NCBI GenBank assembly: GCA_011503125.2
Contig: WWBZ02000022.1
Span: 2,046,001-2,110,000 of the forward strand
Reading direction: 5' to 3'
DNA from: Botryosphaeria dothidea
Lineage: Eukaryota; Ascomycota; Dothideomycetes; Botryosphaeriales; Botryosphaeriaceae
Length of the DNA: 64,000 bases
Of this stretch, positions 45,070-56,643 are shown piece after piece. Below the pieces are notes generated by a model. That model worked only from the letters and a program-made list of their open reading frames with translations, was not told the origin of the DNA and did no database searches. The position numbers were made by a program, and so were the translations under genes. Position 1 is the stretch's first letter, and every line of letters begins with the position of its first letter.

Positions 45070-47446
45070 ATGGCACCACTACGCCTGCGTATCGACGGCC
45101 GGACATTCCGAGATCCAAGTAATCGCGAGGTCACTCTACACGGGATTAACGTCGCTGGCGATGCCAAATTCCCCGCAACCCCGGATCAGCCCTCACACGT
45201 CGCCGATGATTTCTTCGATGGAGACAACGTATCCTTTGTTGGCCGGCCCTTCGCCGTTGACGACGCGCGCCTCCACTTCACCAGACTGAGGAAGATGGGC
45301 TACAATACTATTAGGTACATCTTCACCTGGGAAGCCATCGAACACGCAGGGCCCAAAAAGTACGACGAGGATTGGATACAGCACACTATCTCTGTCCTTC
45401 GCGTTGCGAAAGAGTTTGGTTTCTACGTGTTCATGGACCCACATCAGGATGTTGTACGTAGACGGAATGACATTCGTCACCCCTGCGCAGTTATATCTAA
45501 TTGAGAATTTAGTGGTCGAGGTTTTCTGGCGGTTCAGGTGCCCCCCTCTGGACTTTGTATGCCTGCGGCCTCAATCCCCGTGCTTTCGACATCACGGAAG
45601 CTGCCCTCGTTCAAAACACCTACCCAGATCCTGAGAAATTCCCAAAGATGATTTGGGCCACGAACTACACCAGGATGGCATGCCAGGTTATTTGGACACT
45701 CTTCTTTGCCGGGAAGACTTTCGCGCCAAAAGCCATAATCGACGATGTGAATATTCAGGACTACCTACAGAGCCATTTCCTCGACGCTTTGAAACACCTG
45801 GCGAAACGGATACAGGAGGCGGGAGATTTGGATAACGAGGTGATCATAGGATGGGAAAGCATAAATGAGCCCAACAGGGGCCTGGTAGGCTGGGAGGACT
45901 TGTCGGTCATCCCTAAGGAACAAAAGTTGCAGAAAGGCACTTCACCCACAGCCTGGCAAGCAATTCTTACTGGATCTGGAAGAGCATGTGAAATCGATAC
46001 TTGGGACTTTGGTGGCTTGGGGCCTTACAAATCTGGCACGGCACTCGTGGATCCCCAAGGTCAGTCCGCCTGGTTGCCAGTGGATTATGATGAGACGCAT
46101 TATGGTTTCAAGCGTGATTCAGGATGGAAGCTAGGAGAGTGCTTATGGGCGCAGCATGGCATTTGGGATCCTGACTCAGACACCTTGTTGAAGAAGGACT
46201 ACTTTTCGAAGGATCCGGAAACGAGCGAAACGATCGATTACGAATATTTCACGAACAAGTGGTTCATGCACTATTACAGAAAGCACAGGGACACCATCAG
46301 GAGCGTCTTCCCCCAGACCATCATGTTCTGTCAACCACCAGTTTTGGAGATTCCGCCCACTATCAAGGACACGGAAGACGATGATCCAAACATGGTTTTC
46401 ACACCGCATTTCTACGACGGAGTTACGCTGATGACGAAGAAGTGGAACCGCCTCTGGAATGTCGACGTTTTTGGAGTCCTGCGCGGAAAATACCTTACTC
46501 CTGCTTTTGCTATCAAGATTGGGGAAACTGCGATCAGGAATTGCTTCCGTGATCAGCTGGCTGCCATCAGGCAGGAAGGTCTCGATTACATGGGCATACA
46601 TCCATGCGTTTTCAGCGAGATCGGCATTCCATACGACATGGACGATAAACATGCATACAAAACCGGAGACTACACAAGCCAAACCCTGGCTATGGATGCA
46701 AATCACTTTGCTCTTGAAGCAAGCCATGCCACAGGCTTCACCCTATGGACCTATGTTGCAACCGTAAGATAAATAATTAGGCCCAGCAAGTGAATATTGT
46801 ACTGACATCAGAACAGAACAATCACAAATGGGGAGACCAATGGAATGGTGAAGATCTCTCTATCTTCTCGCTCGATGACCCTCCGTTGCCGACATTGTCT
46901 TCACCCGCATCAGACTTGGAGTCGCCCTCATATTCGCGCAGTCAATCATCAGAGACAGCGCGAGTATCACCGTCGAACCTTAAGCAAACTCTGGGAGAGG
47001 ACGAGATGACCTCGAGCGGAATGAGCAGTGCCAGCAAATCTGATAAACCAGGCTACCGAGCAGCAGAAGCGTATGTCAGGCCGACGCCAACACTGACACA
47101 TGGCACGATTCTCAACTATGGCTTCGACCTGCGGAACTGCGTATTCACGCTCTCCTTGGAGGCGCCCAGCTCATCGGGCGAGGGAGGTCCGACGGAAGTA
47201 TTTCTTCCAGAATACCACTTCCCACAAGGCAACGTGTCCGTGGAGGTCAGCGGAGGCAAATGGACCATCAGCATGGAGGACAGCGCAGCAGGCCTGATCC
47301 AGATGCTCAAGTGGTGGCATGCGGAGGGCGATCAGAAGATCACGGTCACGGGGGTCAAGAGCCAGCAGGCACTAGGTGGTGGAGACGAGGAAGGATACAT
47401 CGAGCAATGCCAGCAGACGGCAGGACAGAGATGCGTGGTGATGTGA
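45070..47446 (+). CDS. GH5 family glucosylceramidase/steryl-beta-glucosidase (EGCrP type) with C-terminal CaaX-like box
   Basis: Three exons, 45070-45453, 45513-46763 and 46817-47446, give 754 aa. GH5 motifs: RYIFTWEAIEHAGP, VFMDPHQDVWSRFSGG, IGWESINEPNRG with acid/base E247, and CVFSEIGIPYDMD with nucleophile E497, then LWTYVATNNHKWGDQWNGED. These match the fungal EGCrP1/EGCrP2 and yeast Egh1 group, which hydrolyse glucosylceramide or ergosteryl glucoside inside the cell. A serine-rich linker separates a C-terminal beta-rich domain (TPTLTHGTILNYGFDLRN, VEVSGGKWTISMED). No signal peptide is seen. The protein ends Q-R-C-V-V-M: the last four residues fit a CaaX farnesylation box, which would tether the enzyme to membranes. 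Confidence 0.93.
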
Positions 47447-47931
47447 GGGATCGGGGGAGGATCACGTCGGTTCTGTATATATTTAGGCATTCGTGCGGCG
47501 TTCACTCGGAGGGCTCCGCAACTAGCTTGATTGATGTCAGCCTTATGCAGCATGGGAACCGCGTGGGTGGGACAGGCATCCTCTCCAGCAGGTGACTCCG
47601 CGTTTTTGCATACGGTGTTGGTGCGCGCAGCCAATAATGACTCGGGCGGCGGGCGGGGCTTGGCGTCTTTTGGGCAAACCATCGTGCGAGCAATTGTAAC
47701 TCTCGTCTTAAATCCTCTTTCTTCCTCCCCACCATGCACGCCGCCGCCTGATCCGCGCCCGCCCTCCGAGTTCTTCGCTGCTATGACGGCCGGCCCTGTT
47801 CGATTCGCCCACCGAACCTCCAGGCTCCCAGACGGATCCACCGCCTCCCGCCTGCTGCTGCCCTGCACTTCTTCCTGAGGCCGCCGCTTCGCCGCAAACG
47901 CAATCCCTGCCGACCCTCACACCGCACCACC
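47447..47931. other. intergenic, Msn5 promoter
   Basis: 3' flank of the GH5 gene and upstream region of the exportin gene. No gene was seen. Confidence 0.5.
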
Positions 47932-50900
47932 ATGGACGGTTTTCAGGCGAACGGCAGCGCCGCTCATGAAGACCAACAAAGCCCGGCCGATTTTCCCCGA
48001 ATGCTGGCTGCTTTGGAAGCCATCTTCGACCCGCGTTCGTCCAACTCCACGCGCCAGGAAGCCTCCGCATACCTTGAGCAGGTGAAGCAGCACCGCGACG
48101 CCCCTACCTACGGCTACCAGCTCGCCCTCGAGGCCTCCCATCCCGTACACCTCCGCTACTACGGCCTCACTGTGCTAGAGTACTCCATAAAGTATGGCTG
48201 GGAGGACTTCAGCGGCGATCAGGCTCAGGCCATGCGCGACTGGGTCCTCCAGCTCGCCGACAGCGCCTCGCAGCAGGGTCCTGTTTACGTGAGGAATAAA
48301 ATCGGTCAGCTGTGGGCTGAGGTAGCTAAGAGAAGCTGGGGTGCTGAGTGGATGGATATGGACGAGCAGCTGGTACGGCTGTGGGCATCGTCGCTGGAGC
48401 ATCAAGGCTTGGTCTTGTACATACTCGAAACCCTCGCCGAGGACGTCTTCAACAGAGAGGATCCCGTCGCCAGCCTTCGCGGCAACGAGCTGGGCAAAGC
48501 CTGTGTCAGCACCTTCACCCCCATCGCCGTCATCGCTCAAGAGCTGCCAACGCGCGATCCCAATCTTGACGTCCGTTTCGGCGACGAGGGCTGGGTCAAA
48601 CGCATTTGCGATTTGCTTGACTGGTGTCTCGTCAACAATGCCGAGAAGGACGAAAATGTCTGCCAGGTAGCTGTTAAAGCTCTGAACACTCTGCGCGCCA
48701 GCATGGGCTGGCTGATGCCTAAAGCTATTGTCGCAACCGAGAGCGTAAACCACATCGGAAGAGCTCTCTCCGTGCCCCTCATTCCTCTGCAGACGGTGAG
48801 ATTGACTTAGCAATCTGACTGAGAAGCTCCATCTTTGCTAAACGTTTTAGGCTGCCGTCGAGGCTCTTTTAGCCATTTATGCCCGCCAGAACTTTAGTGA
48901 CCAGGACTTTGTCGACATCATATGCCCTATGTTTGCGCCAGAAATTGTCAGCCTTCTTTCCGAAATATTCCAATGGACATCGAAGGACTTGGATGTCAAC
49001 GACCTGGACGAGCCGAAGTATACACTATCCAAGAAACTTTCAGAGGTCAGTGACTACCAACCGATTCTCGGCACATGTCTGACATTATCAAAGCTACTTT
49101 CCAATCTGGGCACCTTCGTCGAGGGCAAGCCAAATCTTGTAACCGAGGGCAGCGATATCCCTGCGTTCCTTCAGCTCCTCTACGAAGTTCTTGGCCATCC
49201 TAGTCTGGTCGTGTCCATCCCTGTTCTGCACGCGTGGACGAGATTGTTGCGTACGCGCACAATCCGGGACTCTTCTGCCGTTCTTCAATTGGTCCCTGCC
49301 CTGCTTGAAACATGTAGTTCCCGTCTGCTTCGCTACGAGGCGTTGCCCGAAGACTCGAATGACCCTACTTTCATTCTGTTGAATGAGGACCTCGACACCG
49401 CGCCTGAGAGACATGCCTTTCTCGGAAATTACCGTAGGTATTGCGTTGATGTTGTAGAGGTCATTGTCCGCAAGATGCCGTTGGATGCGATGCAGCACAT
49501 TCTTGGTCAAGCCACAACTTTGTTTACCAACCTTTATGACGGCCTCGTTCTTTTCTCGCCGCAGACATTTACTAAGAACTCACCCCCGGTGCTTCGGGCT
49601 GACGCCCAAATTACTGTCATCGATGCTGCTCTAAAAGGATATCTGAAGTGGGTTTCCGGGCATGGATCAGAGCCTGAAGAGGACGAAGGCAATAGGAAAG
49701 TCATGCAAGATGCGTTCGAAGAATGGTGTAAAAGCGTCCTGACCATTCGCTTTGAGGATCCTGAAATCAATAGGAAGATCATCCAGCTCATGGTCACGTT
49801 CGCCACGAAAGCACTTTCTTCCAGACCGAGCTTTGCTCTGCAGCTACTCGAGTATATCCTGAACCTCCCTCTTCATGACGATCCCTCAGCACCGCCATAT
49901 TCCGAAGCAGTCAAGGGGTTGGAGCAAGCGTGCACGGCAGAGATTCAGAGATTAGCCATTGCTTTCCCCGACCACTTCCTGTCTGTATACGAGGATCTGG
50001 AGCGCAAGATCGACTACATCGTGAACAACCGCCTCGTTGACGAGCGGCAAAGGATGGGATATACTTCCTTTCTCTTTATAATCATCCACCGCTCCACAAC
50101 GCTTGAAGCCAGCGTTCGAGAGGCTCGCTTAAAGCAGATGATGGACATGGTGAAGGACGGTTGGACGAGCCCTGAGCTTGGGGCTTCTTTGTCTTCGTTC
50201 CAATCATTCTGCGAGCTTCTTGGTCTTGGAGACATCACAGATTTCTTTGCATCACACGGCTTTCACAAGATTCCTGAGTGGGCGCAACAGCAGCTTGACG
50301 CTGGAGGTCAGGCAAAGCAAGCGGAAATCCTCTCGCGATTCCAAAGACTTCCCCTCAGACTTACGAAGAATCTTCTCGGCGCTTCAACCGAGAAACTGCG
50401 TGAGAACTCCCAGCCGTACGAAATTGCATGCGTGCTGTGGGCCGACGCTCTTCCTGCAGTCCTCCCTAATCTACTGCAACTGATCAGCCATGCTCAGGCC
50501 TTTATGAACCTGCGCAACTGGTCTCACTTACCGGGAGAGATGCAAGTTGTCATGAAGCGCGTTCTCACGGACAGGTTCTGGCAAGCCGGCATATCCACAG
50601 AAAGCAGGGACGACTTCTTCGCACGCGTGAGCGGATCCAAGTCTTCTTTCGAGGGATTTGCATCAACGGTTCGTGGTACAGTCAGACAGATCCGTGAAGT
50701 CTGCTATTACATCCTATACGGTTTGACGAGATTCAAGGATCATTTCTACGGTATCAGTGATTTGCCGGTTCCTCTGAGCCAGGCTCTATTCGAGAACGCG
50801 CAGGCGCTTTCAGCCCACCATGTTTCTGTTCTTCTTAACATCTCCACGCAGCTCATTGAGAACTGCCCTGTTCACTTGCGGTCTCAATTCCTACCGCCCA

Positions 50901-51777
50901 TTATTTCAAGCCTGTTCAAGGAGCTCAACACGAAGATTGGGAATGAGTGGGACACACTTAACAGACAGATCAACCAGGCGGGTGATCAAGATAACCTGGG
51001 TGATGAGATGAAGAATGAGAGCATCCTCCGCCAGCTCACGCACTCAGCCGTGATGCTGGTCTCCCTCCTTTTGGAGGACGTCCGTCTCGGTATGACCTGG
51101 CGCAAGCACAACGCCACATTTGATCACTTGAGAAAGAACTCGCCGGGCTAACCGTCAGCACAGACTCGCACGAACGCTCAGGAACCCCGCCCAAAGAGCA
51201 CCGCATGTCGACCTTCATCTTGTCGACGCCTTCGATCTTCGAACCCGTCCTCGTTTTCTGCAAGACGGTCATCCGCGTCCGCGACACCCGCTGCGTCACG
51301 CTCGTGTCGCGCGTGATGCGCAGCACGATGCCGCACCTGAAGGAACACGCCGAGGTGCGGCAGTACCTGTGCTGCGACGTGCTGCAGGCGGCCATCACGT
51401 CGCTGCACGAGACGGCCTTCGTCGACGCCCAGAAGGACCTGGCGGCGCTCATCGCCCACCTCATCCACCTCGACCCGAACCAGGTTCGCGCCATCGTGCT
51501 GTCGCTGCCGGGCCTGTCCAGCCGCCCCGACAAGGTCGACCGCGCGTTCCAGCATATCGAGAGTGCGGCGAGCGAGCGCACTCAGCGCGGCGTCGTACTC
51601 GATTTACTAAGCGGTGTTAGAGGCGTGAGTATTCATGAGCAGGGGAAGATTATTGGCAGGCCCGCCGCCAAGAAGAGCGCGCAGGTGCAGGAGCAGTACA
51701 TGGCCGTAGAGCCGACGCCGACGATCAAGAGGGGTGGAAGTCCGGAGTTGGGAGGTTTAGCTGACATGTTTGGATGA
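47932..51777 (+). CDS. msn5: Karyopherin Msn5/exportin-5
   Basis: Three exons, 47932-48795, 48851-51089 and 51164-51777, give 1238 aa. The N-terminus carries an importin-beta/exportin repeat region (RQEASAYLEQVKQHRDAPTYG, HPVHLRYYGLTVLEYSIKYGW, GPVYVRNKIGQLWAEVAKRSWG), and HEAT-type helices continue to the end (for example LKGYLKWVSGHG, YTSFLFIIIHRSTT, RGTVRQIREVCYYILYGL). These features match fungal Msn5/exportin-5, which exports phosphorylated regulators and some tRNAs or pre-microRNAs and also imports cargo. The last intron (51090-51163) rejoins VRLDSHERSGTPP in phase. The C-terminal tail ends GLADMFG. Confidence 0.9.
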
Positions 51778-52280
51778 GGGGCTGTGGTTCTGCTCATGGT
51801 GCGTGTATAGCGCTGGGAGAAGGGGGGGTCGGAGGAGTTGCGGAGGTAATGTACAGGCGAATTGGGGATGTCGGTTTACGATGGAATCCTTCCTTCTCGA
51901 CTTTTTTCTCTCTCTTGATTTTCTCTCCCGTTTTCAATCTTTTTGCATCCGGAGACATTCACGGCAGGAGCACATTTTTTGCAGATGAATGGTTTTGACG
52001 GTGGAGAAGAAAATTTGCATTTTTGGAGGCCGCGGTGGAAAAAAGATGAAAAAGATATCCCATTTTCGTTGCTATCGAGGAAAGGAGGGCGCATGAAGAC
52101 TGGTCTTGTAGCTAATCAGAACGTCGTGGCTAGGTGACCAGGTAGCAGGATGAATTGAGAGACAATTCTCATGTACGTGATTGCGGGCTATGATGTACTT
52201 TTGGTCGTTTGGTGTGGCGCAGCTCTGCGGTGAACGACCACGGAGACCAGGTCCCCCGTAATCGTGGCTCTTCAAAGCTC
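51778..52280. other. intergenic 3' flank of exportin gene
   Basis: Rich in T runs with no gene seen. Confidence 0.45.
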
Positions 52281-52295
52281 AGATGGTAGGCAATT

Positions 52296-52330
52296 CTTCT
52301 TCTTCTTCTTCTTCTTCTTCTTCTTCTTCC
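52296..52330 (+). repeat. (TTC)n microsatellite
   Basis: About eleven to twelve consecutive TTC units lie in non-coding sequence between the exportin and HET genes. Confidence 0.9.
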
Positions 52331-52621
52331 TCTGCCTATAATTGAGCGATGTTCAACTGTGGAAATTTTCAAACTAATTTGGGCCCGCCGGTCCAACGCA
52401 GAAGGCGACAGGAAACATGTTCCAACTCAACACCTCCCTTCATCGGTCATGGATTCAAACACCTCCCAGCCTCCCCTAGTGGATGACAGCGTGATTTTGT
52501 CCCTCACTCAGAAGACCGCGGACGAGTGATCACCTCTACAAGAACCATGCCAGTGGCGCTCTGACAGACGGCGTTCTACTCTTTCATCAAGGAGACATTC
52601 AGCAACTTCGTTGGGGGTTGA

Positions 52622-52765
52622 GGCATTCATCCGGACGTATGTATGTTATAATTCTATTAACAAAGCCGTCTGGACGAATGCTTCCACTCTCCATGGTAGT
52701 TTAAACTGGGTCTTTTTCTGGTTTGTTGGTGAATTTGGCGCTAACCGTCTGCTGCAATAACACCG
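52622..52765 (+). repeat. dispersed palindromic repeat, copy C
   Basis: GCATTCATCCGGACG, about 28 nt of AT-rich loop, then CGTCTGGACGAATGC: 13 of 15 positions pair as an inverted repeat. CTTCCACTCTCCATGG and then a TTTGTTG...CTGCTGC stretch follow, as in copies A and B. Confidence 0.65.
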
Positions 52766-53221
52766 TCCACGAATTGCTCGACGCTCAATCCGCAGCAAGC
52801 AACATACCCCACTCCTTCGAGCTTTCGTAGGATTGCCCACTGGCCATGCGCCTGATCTCAATTTTCTCAAGATAGCTTGTGGACAGGGGTCGTTCACCAC
52901 TGGCAATGTCGCGTACTGACAATCAATCTATTTCTGGCTGGCAATGGCTCGCAACATTTCTTGGAGACTGAAGCACCACGCCGAAAATAAGGCAGCAGCT
53001 GCGGAATGAGCGTTTCCCGGCCCGTTCCTCGCTCGTTACGGAAAGGCTGTGCCGATCGGTTGTCCGAGTGTCGTAAGCAACGATGGGGGCCAAAATCATT
53101 GGAGCATAAAGACACTTCGTCAATGCTCTATTCAAAAATCAATATTCCCTTCCCTCAGGCTCGAGAGCTCGGCTTGGACGGTTTGTATCCAGCAGAGCGC
53201 CACGCTTGCAGAGAAGAAGCA
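52766..53221. other. upstream region of HET/ankyrin gene
   Basis: The frame of the HET gene is open back to an ATG at 53006, but the residues are not family-like. Promoter or 5' UTR is my reading. Confidence 0.4.
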
Positions 53222-56023
53222 ATGCTGTCGAGCGATGACCATCGCCCTTTCAACTTCACACCCCCAAGATACGGCCCTCTTCCCAGCCCGACTTCCATCA
53301 GACTCCTCAAGATCATTGGCCGCAAAAGCCGGTCCTGCTTGAACCCTCTTCACCACAATGGAAAGCTGATTGGGCCTCCCCCTTCTATCTGCGGCTATCC
53401 ACTCATCCAGTGCACGCTTGAAACGTTTGAGCTGGCCGACGCTCCTCCATACGCGGCTCTATCATACACTTGGGGGTCGCCTGGGCCGGACTGGGCGACG
53501 CGAGGCAACTGCATCGACCTCACGCGCGAGGATTACGGGCCCGCGACCAAATGGCCCATCGCCGTGGACGGGCAGCTCTGCTTCATACGCAAGAACCTCT
53601 TCGAGGCACTCCAGCAGTTCCACCCGGACAAGAGCGCCGAAGACGTCGACCGTGCGGATCCCGACGATTACAACAAGACGCGCCTGATCAACGCGGCGAG
53701 TGACGGGCGGCTATGGGAGGTCAGGAGGCTCCTCGAGAAGGGAGCTAGCGTGGGGGCGAAGGATTGTTTTGGCGAAACGCCCCTGCACTACGCGGCCGAG
53801 AATGGACATTATGAAATTGTGAAGGAGCTCGTCAGTGCGGGTGCTGACATGGGCATATATGACAAGAGCGGGAGGACGCCGTTACAGTGTGCGTTGCATC
53901 GTGACAGGGGCGAGTACAGGAAAGTGAGGAAGTTTCTTTGGGATGAAAAGTTCAGAGAAAGAGTGCTGCAACTTCATCACAAGGAAGAGGAGGAATGGCA
54001 GCGGCTGTCTGAGTCCGAATCGGAAGAGGATTCTTCTGATGAAGATGATTCGGACTCGGATGATCTGAGTGACTCCTCCGATGATGAGGAAGAACCTGGT
54101 CCTGGAGAGAGGATCTTCTGGATCGATGCTATCTGCATCAACCAAGATGACCTTGAAGAGCGCGCTGCCCAGGTCAAGATCATGTCAGAGATCTATGACA
54201 AGGCACACGAAGTTCTCGTTTGGCTGGGAGAAGGCCTCACCAGGGCATGGCGGCTACAGGCGGCTATCTCGCGTGTCAATAAAGAAGATGGCGACCTCGA
54301 CGAGTTGGCTTGCAAATGGCGGAACTCTCTGACGCATTTCATCAAGGAAGGCTTGGGAGAACATGAAGACGAACTCCCTGAAGACTGCATCCTCGCGCCC
54401 GGTGAGATTGAGGAAATGGCGCACTGGCTAACAAGAGCATGGTTTACTCGAACGTGGGTTGTTCAAGAGCTCAGTCTTGCGCAACGAGTACGCATGTTCG
54501 CGGGACCGTTTGAGTTCTGTTGGCCTGATGTGCTGAAGTTCCTCAGCCTGATGGCCCGAGTGGGTTACTTCGACAATTCCACCTTCTGGAGGCTGGATGA
54601 TGGGATACGCAACCAGGACGGCATTGGCGGTGACTGCTGCGAGGCTTGGAAGCTTGCTGAGATCCGTCTCCGAACGCGAGCCAACGCTTCTGAGTGGGCG
54701 CTCCTCGATTCTGTCTTCAGCCACGACGTTCATTCCTCCCCTGCCCACAAAATCATGAAGGCGGGCCGGCTTAGCTTGCCGGTCATCCTATCTCTCTGCT
54801 GGACCTTCCAGTCAAAAGACCCTCGCGACAAGATATTCTCCTTATTAACCATCGCTCGGCCCCTTCCCGAATCCGACCGCATTCAAATCGATTACTCCAT
54901 CCCGGTTGAGCGCCTTTTCACTCAAGTAGGCCACCAATTCCTGCGTGGCTCCGGCGATGATGCCATGTACGTTGATAGCAATGGCAATCCCGAATCGCTG
55001 GAACCACTTGAAGGTCTCTCATACGTCCAAGATCCATACATAGGCCCAAGAGGCCGGATGCCAGGTCTGCCAACGTGGGCTCCAGACTTCAGCACGCCCC
55101 ACGTCACCACACGTATCTGGCGCCGTCGGTTCTCCGCCGCCTCCGTGGCAACTCCCTCCTTCAGTCCCGACCCCGATGACGACTCCATCCTGCGGGCGCA
55201 GGTCTTGCTATGGGACGAAATCGTCGCCGTTGAGGATTTGTCTCGCAGAGAAGACTCCTTCTCCATTGACGTCCCGCCTTGGCTCGAGCTCATCCTGCAG
55301 CTACCAGAAGCGCAGTATCCGACGGGCGAGTGCAAGATGCAAGTGCTCTGCCGGACGCTTATTGCGGACCATCTCTGGGATGAGGATGACGCCGAACTAC
55401 AGGAAAGGGTGAAAGCTTCCTTCCGCGAGTTACTGGCCTGGGAGCTCGCGAATGAGGTTGAGGACGAGGGACTGGGAGAGGTGTGCCATCCGCACGACGA
55501 TGTCTGGAATCTCGTGACTGCGGCGAGGAACACCGCCGATTTGAGCATCAAAGGACAGGAGGGCCAGCAGCCAGGCTTCATGCCGGCGGTGGAAGATATC
55601 AATGATATTGGCAAGCGGCTTCCGGCGGTTGTGGAGGAGAATGGGTGGTGCTCCTTTCATGGCCCTGATTGCGCGACGTATGACGACGGGAGCACGTTTC
55701 GGTCTGCATTTTTGAGGGTGTATAGAAAGAGAGCGCTATTTAGGACGAAGATGGGATTCTTGGGGCTAGGGCCAATGTATGCGAGACCTGGAGACGTGGT
55801 TGCGCTTGTGGCAGGGAGCAGGGTGCCGGTTATCATGAGGAAGGCAAGAAAGAAGGGTAAAAGGAAAGGACATCACCATTCGGATGAGAAGGCGCGGAGG
55901 CGGAGTGTCGATGAGGGAAGATACAAGTTTGTTGGAGAGGCGTATGTGCATGGCATTATGTATGGGGGGGCGTTGAGCTGTAGGGAAGATGGTGATGGAT
56001 TTGAGACGATTGAGCTTTTGTGA
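53222..56023 (+). CDS. HET-domain protein with ankyrin repeats and acidic linker inserted inside the HET domain
   Basis: Intronless, 933 aa from the ATG at 53222 (MLSSDDHRPFNFTPPRYGPL), the N-terminus usual for HET proteins; an in-frame ATG at 53006 would give 1005 aa. HET box 1 is YAALSYTWGSPG (residues 77-88). Box 2 is FWIDAICINQDDLEERAAQV from residue 299, followed by MSEIYDKAHEVLVWLGEG and RAWFTRTWVVQELSLA. Between them lie about 214 residues instead of the usual roughly 50-60. This insert contains two to three ankyrin repeats (about 150-230: RLINAASDGRLWEVRRLLEKG, GETPLHYAAENGHYEIVKEL, GRTPLQCALHRD) and an S/D/E run at about 262-292. The C-terminus has DPRDKIFSLLTIA, LPTWAPDFS and ARPGDVVALVAGSRVPVIMRK, also standard. 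Predicted: cytosolic non-self recognition effector. Confidence 0.92.
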   Translation: MLSSDDHRPFNFTPPRYGPLPSPTSIRLLKIIGRKSRSCLNPLHHNGKLIGPPPSICGYPLIQCTLETFELADAPPYAALSYTWGSPGPDWATRGNCIDLTREDYGPATKWPIAVDGQLCFIRKNLFEALQQFHPDKSAEDVDRADPDDYNKTRLINAASDGRLWEVRRLLEKGASVGAKDCFGETPLHYAAENGHYEIVKELVSAGADMGIYDKSGRTPLQCALHRDRGEYRKVRKFLWDEKFRERVLQLHHKEEEEWQRLSESESEEDSSDEDDSDSDDLSDSSDDEEEPGPGERIFWIDAICINQDDLEERAAQVKIMSEIYDKAHEVLVWLGEGLTRAWRLQAAISRVNKEDGDLDELACKWRNSLTHFIKEGLGEHEDELPEDCILAPGEIEEMAHWLTRAWFTRTWVVQELSLAQRVRMFAGPFEFCWPDVLKFLSLMARVGYFDNSTFWRLDDGIRNQDGIGGDCCEAWKLAEIRLRTRANASEWALLDSVFSHDVHSSPAHKIMKAGRLSLPVILSLCWTFQSKDPRDKIFSLLTIARPLPESDRIQIDYSIPVERLFTQVGHQFLRGSGDDAMYVDSNGNPESLEPLEGLSYVQDPYIGPRGRMPGLPTWAPDFSTPHVTTRIWRRRFSAASVATPSFSPDPDDDSILRAQVLLWDEIVAVEDLSRREDSFSIDVPPWLELILQLPEAQYPTGECKMQVLCRTLIADHLWDEDDAELQERVKASFRELLAWELANEVEDEGLGEVCHPHDDVWNLVTAARNTADLSIKGQEGQQPGFMPAVEDINDIGKRLPAVVEENGWCSFHGPDCATYDDGSTFRSAFLRVYRKRALFRTKMGFLGLGPMYARPGDVVALVAGSRVPVIMRKARKKGKRKGHHHSDEKARRRSVDEGRYKFVGEAYVHGIMYGGALSCREDGDGFETIELL

Positions 56024-56643
56024 AAGATAGATACCCTGACGGCACTGGACTTTCAACAATGAGAGTTTACGGAGAGATGAAGTAATCATAATGATGCAAT
56101 GTATTTCATTTCTATCAAGAAATTCATACAGATGAATCTTTCAGCTCCACGTGATTAATTCGATCATTGTATGACTTGCGTGTAAATATATCGCATTGTC
56201 GCTAGCCGTCGGTGGAAGACTTCAATTGTGCACGTGTTTTTGTTTCAAACGGACAATAGTATGAGAGTATCAGAATACGGATCAATCCTGTATCGTACAT
56301 TCGTACTCGTTCGCCCTCATCACGATGGACAAAAATTGCAGTGTGGGACGGTCTCCCGCTACATGCGTAACCAGCAAGACGTCATTCACCCGGCAAAAGT
56401 AGAATGAAGCCGTACCACGGTACTCTTCTATGGTTCGACTGCTTCTTTAAAGCTCCACAGAACCAGCTCTTTGCACAAGTCGATCACACAAACCCGACGT
56501 CGACTTCTGGAAGCTACAAAAACTCTCCAGCATACCTTCCCCAGAAGACACTCCTGCCCATGCAACCTCTCCGCCACTTCTACCAAATGCAAGGGAATCA
56601 ACACAGCTCTTCAAACCAACTACCATCGCTACCGATCGGAACC
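56024..56643. other. intergenic, AT-rich then promoter
   Basis: 3' flank of the HET gene. An in-frame ATG at 56404 would extend the next gene by 80 residues of non-conserved look. Confidence 0.45.
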
